A stretch of 27,390 bases of DNA. Source: a virus. The stretch is taken from IMG/VR virus record IMGVR_UViG_3300042889_001955, positions 1 through 27,390 of that record; one strand, 5' to 3'. Each line of letters begins with the position of its first letter. Within the stretch, counting starts at the first letter, position 1. The notes below the pieces were generated by a model that saw nothing but the letters and a program-made list of their open reading frames with translations, searched no databases and was not told the origin of the DNA. The position numbers and the translations under genes were made by a program. This document shows positions 22,164 through 27,390 of the stretch, piece after piece.

Positions 22164-22171
22164 TATTTATA
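22164..22171 (-). promoter_or_regulatory. 32: Late promoter (TATAAATA) of gp32
   Basis: The minus strand reads TGTATAAATAGAAG, a perfect T4 late consensus. It lies 96 bp upstream of gp32. Confidence 0.75.
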
Positions 22172-22205
22172 CATCCTGGACACACAGAATGCGAAATAGA
22201 AATGT

Positions 22206-22406
22206 TTATTCTATCCAGGTGTCTGCTGCTCCGGGCTTCAAATGGATCTTCCCGTCGTTCAGATTGAGACGATCTTTGTTTACCTTGAGATGGTTCATCG
22301 CGTGCCGCATCGTCACGTTGGCTAACTCGCTGATGCGTTCCAGTGATGGTTTTTGACCTAGGAGTTCTAGGTCAGCGATTGCGTCGTAGACTGAGCCAGT
22401 GGCCAT
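22206..22406 (-). CDS. Small protein upstream of gp32, possible winged-helix/HTH
   Basis: The start is ATG 22406 (MATGSVYDAIADLEL), seven bases after AGGAGAAG; the longer frame from GTG 22427 would overlap the leader hairpin. The 66-aa product has three helices with SLERISELANVTMRHAMNHL, a helix-turn-helix-like segment, and ends in short strands (DRLNLNDGKIHLKPG), a winged-helix pattern. It could bind DNA next to gp32 or act in late transcription, but sequence alone does not say. It has its own perfect late promoter. Confidence 0.62.
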   Translation of the reverse strand: MATGSVYDAIADLELLGQKPSLERISELANVTMRHAMNHLKVNKDRLNLNDGKIHLKPGAADTWIE

Positions 22407-22422
22407 GGTACTTCTCCTGTAT

Positions 22423-22457
22423 TCCACTCAAAGAAAGAGTGGAGATTTCTCTCCACT
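22423..22457 (-). promoter_or_regulatory. Two overlapping, mutually exclusive hairpins in the leader of the 66-aa gene
   Basis: On the minus strand an 8-bp stem with a GAAA loop (arms 22457-22450 and 22445-22438) shares bases with a 7-bp stem (22443-22437 and 22429-22423, loop TTTCTTT). Only one can form at a time. Confidence 0.6.
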
Positions 22458-22464
22458 ATTTATA
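22457..22464 (-). promoter_or_regulatory. Late promoter (TATAAATA) of the 66-aa gene
   Basis: The minus strand reads CGTATAAATAGTGG, a perfect late consensus. It lies 51 bp upstream of the ATG. Confidence 0.75.
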
Positions 22465-22492
22465 CGATGTTCAGAGTATGATGTCTTTATTC

Positions 22493-23062
22493 TTATGCCC
22501 AGGTCACGTTCATGTCGTTCTTCTGAGCAAAGTCTAGGATGTCCATGAGCTTCTCAATGTAGCGCTCGACCTGAGCATGACTACGACCCATATCGTGCAT
22601 ACGAGCACCCATACCAATGCTGGTGTTTCCGTACTCGTCCTGTCCCACAACCCTATCCTGTTGAATGCTGGCGTCCTTGGTGTACTGATCACTGCCTTTA
22701 TTCTTGAGTATGATCAGAGCACGCTTCATTTTTGGAATGTCACGGTGGTCAATCATACCAGAGGAATCGTCATCCAATCCCAGCATGTCTTGAATTGCCC
22801 GAAGGTTGTCGTAGGAGACATCAAGGCTGGGAAAGTCCCAATGATCTTCTGTCTCTTTTCCAGAACCCTGGCAATAAACGCAGGCTTGATCGTGATCTCT
22901 ACCAGTACCTTCGCAATCTCGGCAATCCATTTCAGTCTTGCTCACGAGTTCACTGGGCCAGCCATGGTGCTCTTGTTCAGTGCCCGAGTTGTAGATCCGG
23001 CTGGGGTAGATGGTAGCGCCCTCCAAGAGGACGTTACCACCTATAATTTCACCCCAACGCAT
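22493..23062 (-). CDS. DnaJ-type zinc-finger protein without a J domain
   Basis: The 189-aa protein starts at ATG 23062, sharing one base with the stop of the 952-aa gene. Residues 47-68 have two CxxCxGxG motifs (CRDCEGTG and CVYCQGSG), the zinc-binding signature of DnaJ-type modules. One pair binds a single zinc. No HPD-bearing J domain is present. The C-terminal half is helical (NLRAIQDMLGLDD; AQVERYIEKLMDILDFAQKN). The likely role is a protein-binding or chaperone-like factor; position after the terminase suggests assembly or packaging, which is inference. Confidence 0.68.
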   Translation of the reverse strand: MRWGEIIGGNVLLEGATIYPSRIYNSGTEQEHHGWPSELVSKTEMDCRDCEGTGRDHDQACVYCQGSGKETEDHWDFPSLDVSYDNLRAIQDMLGLDDDSSGMIDHRDIPKMKRALIILKNKGSDQYTKDASIQQDRVVGQDEYGNTSIGMGARMHDMGRSHAQVERYIEKLMDILDFAQKNDMNVTWA

Positions 23063-25920
23063 TACTTCTTCAATCCAGACAATAGACGGAGGCGATCAAG
23101 ATCATCAGCAAATTGGCGGTTCGGAATTGCTGCCTCTTTTAGAGTCTCATTCTGTGGGCGACGCAGGAATGCTAGATCGCTAACCACCTCGTTATCAATA
23201 TCATCCTCGTCGTCGTCCTTCTTGACATCGGCGATGAAGTCATCTCCCATGTCACCGGCATGGGAGGATTCTTCAATGCCGGAGAGGAAATTCCTGATGC
23301 TGTCTTCAAGACTTGATTCGCCTTGATGATCAGCAATGTCAGCTATGAACTTGAGAGCGTTTTCATTCATTTCATGATAGTGATCACCTTCGATGATATC
23401 AGAAGCAATGCCGGCCAGAGTATGACCATGATTGCTATTGATAAAATCAACAAATCCATGAGCATCATTCATACCCATCTCACCGCCTTCGAAATATGAA
23501 GGCGTTGCAGCTTGCTCGGTAATCTCACTTTCATTGGTGCCCAGCTTTTGGCGGACAAAATCATCGGGCTTTACCTGGCCGGGGCCGTTGCCCCAGTTTG
23601 CTTCGCTCTGAGCGACCTTGAATACTTTGGTCTTCTCACCATTGTTCCGTAGAGAGTCAACTTCAGCCTGCGCATCTTCCTTACTGTCAGCATCGAAGTG
23701 GTGACCCCAAATGCCATCATCCATTAGGAAGAATACACTGTGGTACATTGGCTCCGCGGCCTCTTCCATGGGAACAGTAGGTGCTGCTAAAATACTCTGT
23801 GGATCAAATTGCTCAAACCAAGCTTCCATATCAGCCATTTCCTTAACGGCCAAAGGCGACCGCTTATGCACATAGTCTGTGGTATCGACCTTCTCCACAT
23901 CTCCGATTGCGATAATCTTAGAACCACCGTGTTGGAACATGACCTTGACTTGAGTTGAATCAACTTCAACAACTTCACCTGGACCAAAATCGGTGGCTAC
24001 CAGGTCGCCGATATCAAAGGAGGTTACTTCTGATTCACTAAGCGGGGCATCGAAGGTCCAGCCATTTGATTGGGCAATCTTGATGATTGGTGGCATCAGA
24101 TCTCTAGTCATCTCATCGTCGAGATCGTAATAGTCACGGCCAAGAATGTCCGCTACTTCCTTACCCAGGTAACTGTTGAGTTCACCCTGCAACTCCGAAG
24201 TGCTTAATGGTTCATCTTGATCACAAGGGCCATTAAGTTCTGGGAATTTCTCATCTATGAAAGCTTGCGCACCACCCTTTTCGAAATCATGGTACACTTC
24301 CGCTTCTGCGTTCTCTTCGGAATCCGCCTGGGCGCCAGCTGAATAACTGGTGTAATCACCATATTCCATGATGTCGTCCTCAACCTGCACGGCTTCGTTC
24401 GTGTCATCATCCAGAGAGTTAACAAGCTTGCGGGACATCAGGTGTTCTATCGGCGACAACCTCTTGTCATCCTGAAGTTTGTCCACAATACTGGAGATCC
24501 AGGTCCATAGTGAATCGTTCTGCATGGCGGCACCAGCGTCAAGGTAGAGACCCAGCTTGTAGCGTGCTTCTGATCGTTCATCGGCGAAGCCCGGCATCTC
24601 ATCAGGTAAATCAACATCGGCAATTCGTTCACCGTTATTGATGGCTCGGAGACCATCAGCTAGGTCGTCAATCTTCTGTTGTGACTTACGATCGTCACGG
24701 TCTTCGGGACTTTCTCCCTCTTGTCCACTGTTGGCTTTGCGAGTACCAAACCACTCACTGGCGAAGTTTGTGAAGGCATCACCCTCGGCCAGCAATTCAT
24801 AGGCTGATTCGCTAAGATCCAGATAGCCTGTAATATCATCGGCAGCTTCTGGTAGGATGGCAAGACCGAAGTCGTGGCGCACCCAGTGGTTATTCTCCAG
24901 CAGTCCATATTCACTGGAGAGAGCTTCAATCAGATCGTCAACACTCTCTAGTGCCAGAACCTGACTAAACTTGGTAGTATCGATTGTCATGATGTTTTCA
25001 CCCAAAGTTATCAGAGCCACTGAGCGAATTGTTTCAGCCAGGGCATGGTTAGTATCAATGTCCAGGAGTTCACGTAGGCGCTGGCATTCCAGTTCCACAG
25101 TGTCGTACCTATCCTCTTTGATAGTGGTTTTATTTTCGTAGGCCTTGCTTTCCAAAGCCATCGTGTAGCCACGAGGGCGGCCAATGGATTGAAGTTCCTT
25201 ACGGATTTCTGCAACCCTATTACGGAGCGGAGTGCGAACACTCTGTGCATCCTCAGCGAGGGTTTTCCTCGAGTGTTGGACATAGCGAGCGACCTTTGTG
25301 AGGTCGCTGGCTTCTTGAGAGATCTCTACGATATATGAACCCAGTCCATCATAAGCAGACCCTCCCTCAGCGAGATGTTTGGCCCAAGCTCGTGCGCCAC
25401 TGAGGTGACACACTGGGAACTTGAGGCGCTCGCCCGCTTTGGTTTCAACAAACATACTCAAGATGTTGCGGCCCCTGCTTCCCATTACGTCTTCACGTAC
25501 AGGAGAGCAGTGACGCACAACAAGCTTTGCATTACCGATCTGTTGATAGCTGGTCTTAGTGGAACCCCACATAGCCGCCTCGCCAATAGTCTGGTAAGCG
25601 AAGTCCTTGGGAGACAATTCCTTACCATACTTCTTCACGTCCAGGATCACGTTGTAGCGTGAACTCATGGCGCGAAGTGTATTGATAATAGAAGCCACAA
25701 TCTTAAGGTCTGCTGCTTGGCTGAGGTAGAGATTGATTGAACTATCCACGTCGTCCTCGTTGACGCTGATCATCATCTTGTCTGGCTCAGCAAAGAACTT
25801 ACGAGCCATGCTAGGCTCGTAAACTTTGCGACCTTGCGAATCAAACAAGGTTAGAATCTTACCAGTCCCCTTGAGGATCTGGAACAATTCTTCACTCATG
25901 TTTCCAAAACGTGAACTCAT
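23062..25920 (-). CDS. Large conserved phage protein of unknown function
   Basis: This 952-aa protein starts at ATG 25920 behind a GGAGG site, with a late-promoter-like site at 25943-25949. The N-terminus (MSSRFGNMSEELFQILKGTG, then ARKFFAEPDKMMIS) resembles a conserved protein of T4-like phages. Residues 90-260 form an alpha/beta domain with YNVILDVKKYGKELSPKDFA and MALESKAYENKTTIKEDRYD. The middle is acidic and probably extended. Residues 630-675 look like an SH3/KOW-like barrel (FDIGDLVATDFGPGEVVEV, then KVMFQHGGSKIIAIGDVEKV). The C-terminus is acidic with low complexity (DVKKDDDEDD). It follows the terminase and may be a virion or packaging-linked protein. I cannot assign an activity. Confidence 0.72.
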   Translation of the reverse strand: MSSRFGNMSEELFQILKGTGKILTLFDSQGRKVYEPSMARKFFAEPDKMMISVNEDDVDSSINLYLSQAADLKIVASIINTLRAMSSRYNVILDVKKYGKELSPKDFAYQTIGEAAMWGSTKTSYQQIGNAKLVVRHCSPVREDVMGSRGRNILSMFVETKAGERLKFPVCHLSGARAWAKHLAEGGSAYDGLGSYIVEISQEASDLTKVARYVQHSRKTLAEDAQSVRTPLRNRVAEIRKELQSIGRPRGYTMALESKAYENKTTIKEDRYDTVELECQRLRELLDIDTNHALAETIRSVALITLGENIMTIDTTKFSQVLALESVDDLIEALSSEYGLLENNHWVRHDFGLAILPEAADDITGYLDLSESAYELLAEGDAFTNFASEWFGTRKANSGQEGESPEDRDDRKSQQKIDDLADGLRAINNGERIADVDLPDEMPGFADERSEARYKLGLYLDAGAAMQNDSLWTWISSIVDKLQDDKRLSPIEHLMSRKLVNSLDDDTNEAVQVEDDIMEYGDYTSYSAGAQADSEENAEAEVYHDFEKGGAQAFIDEKFPELNGPCDQDEPLSTSELQGELNSYLGKEVADILGRDYYDLDDEMTRDLMPPIIKIAQSNGWTFDAPLSESEVTSFDIGDLVATDFGPGEVVEVDSTQVKVMFQHGGSKIIAIGDVEKVDTTDYVHKRSPLAVKEMADMEAWFEQFDPQSILAAPTVPMEEAAEPMYHSVFFLMDDGIWGHHFDADSKEDAQAEVDSLRNNGEKTKVFKVAQSEANWGNGPGQVKPDDFVRQKLGTNESEITEQAATPSYFEGGEMGMNDAHGFVDFINSNHGHTLAGIASDIIEGDHYHEMNENALKFIADIADHQGESSLEDSIRNFLSGIEESSHAGDMGDDFIADVKKDDDEDDIDNEVVSDLAFLRRPQNETLKEAAIPNRQFADDLDRLRLLSGLKK

Positions 25921-25942
25921 ACTAGTCCTCCAAATGTATGGG

Positions 25943-25949
25943 TATTTAG
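25943..25949 (-). promoter_or_regulatory. Late-promoter-like site (CTAAATA)
   Basis: The minus strand reads CGCTAAATACCC, sharing the TAAATA core with the site at 9122-9128. It lies 23 bp upstream of the 952-aa gene. Confidence 0.4.
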
Positions 25950-25961
25950 CGGATACCTGAG

Positions 25962-27390
<1,429 letters not shown>

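Noticed and set aside
22577-23326. 249-codon open frame on the plus strand
   Set aside because: It lies antisense to the DnaJ-type and 952-aa genes, spans their junction, and has low-complexity Ser/Arg runs with no ribosome site. The minus-strand genes explain the sequence.

Overview
The window is part of the genome of a lytic, tailed, contractile-tail bacteriophage of the T4 supergroup. Signature proteins identify it: the large terminase gp17, ssDNA-binding protein gp32, UvsX recombinase, UvsY mediator, UvsW helicase and a probable clamp-loader subunit gp62. T4-type late promoters (core ATAAATA) lie upstream of several genes. The virion proteins (collagen-like tail protein, W-x-NQWAG repeats, VTTV repeats, an MGRPL-type Ig-like protein) resemble those of the T4-like phages of cyanobacteria and alphaproteobacteria more than T4 itself. 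The host cannot be named from the sequence. Base composition is balanced, and genes are packed with short overlaps. No gap exceeds about 300 bases, and I saw no tRNA, CRISPR array or insertion sequence.

Nearly everything is on the minus strand, so transcription runs from right to left. The right edge (25.9-27.4 kb) holds the terminase large subunit, cut by the window end. Next comes a 952-aa protein of unknown role and a DnaJ-type zinc protein (22.5-25.9 kb). The recombination and replication block follows (19.1-22.4 kb): a 66-aa protein, gp32, UvsX, a small acidic protein and UvsY. An AAA+ ATPase (17.9-19.1 kb) leads into an unusual cluster (16.1-17.9 kb): a small protein, a HARP-like protein and a SNF2-like protein without a Walker A motif. 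UvsW and a 166-aa unknown come next (14.0-16.0 kb).

A plus-strand Ig-like structural gene interrupts the series at 13.3-13.9 kb, with its own late promoter, 5' hairpin and terminator-like hairpin. From 13.2 to 9.5 kb there is a run of small minus-strand genes: a gp62-like protein, a zinc-finger protein, a coiled-coil protein, three small proteins sharing a C-terminal motif, and a 200-aa miniature relative of the bacterial DNA polymerase III alpha catalytic core. A second plus-strand gene lies at 9.2-9.5 kb. From 9.1 kb down to 0.7 kb lies a block of eight virion or tail-fibre type genes. The left edge is the N-terminal two hundred residues of a tRNA-guanine-transglycosylase/DpdA-like enzyme, which suggests 7-deazaguanine modification of phage DNA.

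The most noteworthy items are the miniature PolIII-alpha protein that keeps all three catalytic aspartates, the split and Walker-A-less HARP/SNF2 pair, a C-terminal motif shared by five small proteins, the DpdA-like enzyme, an 18-bp perfect hairpin inside a fibre gene, and paired back-to-back late promoters at the two plus-strand genes.
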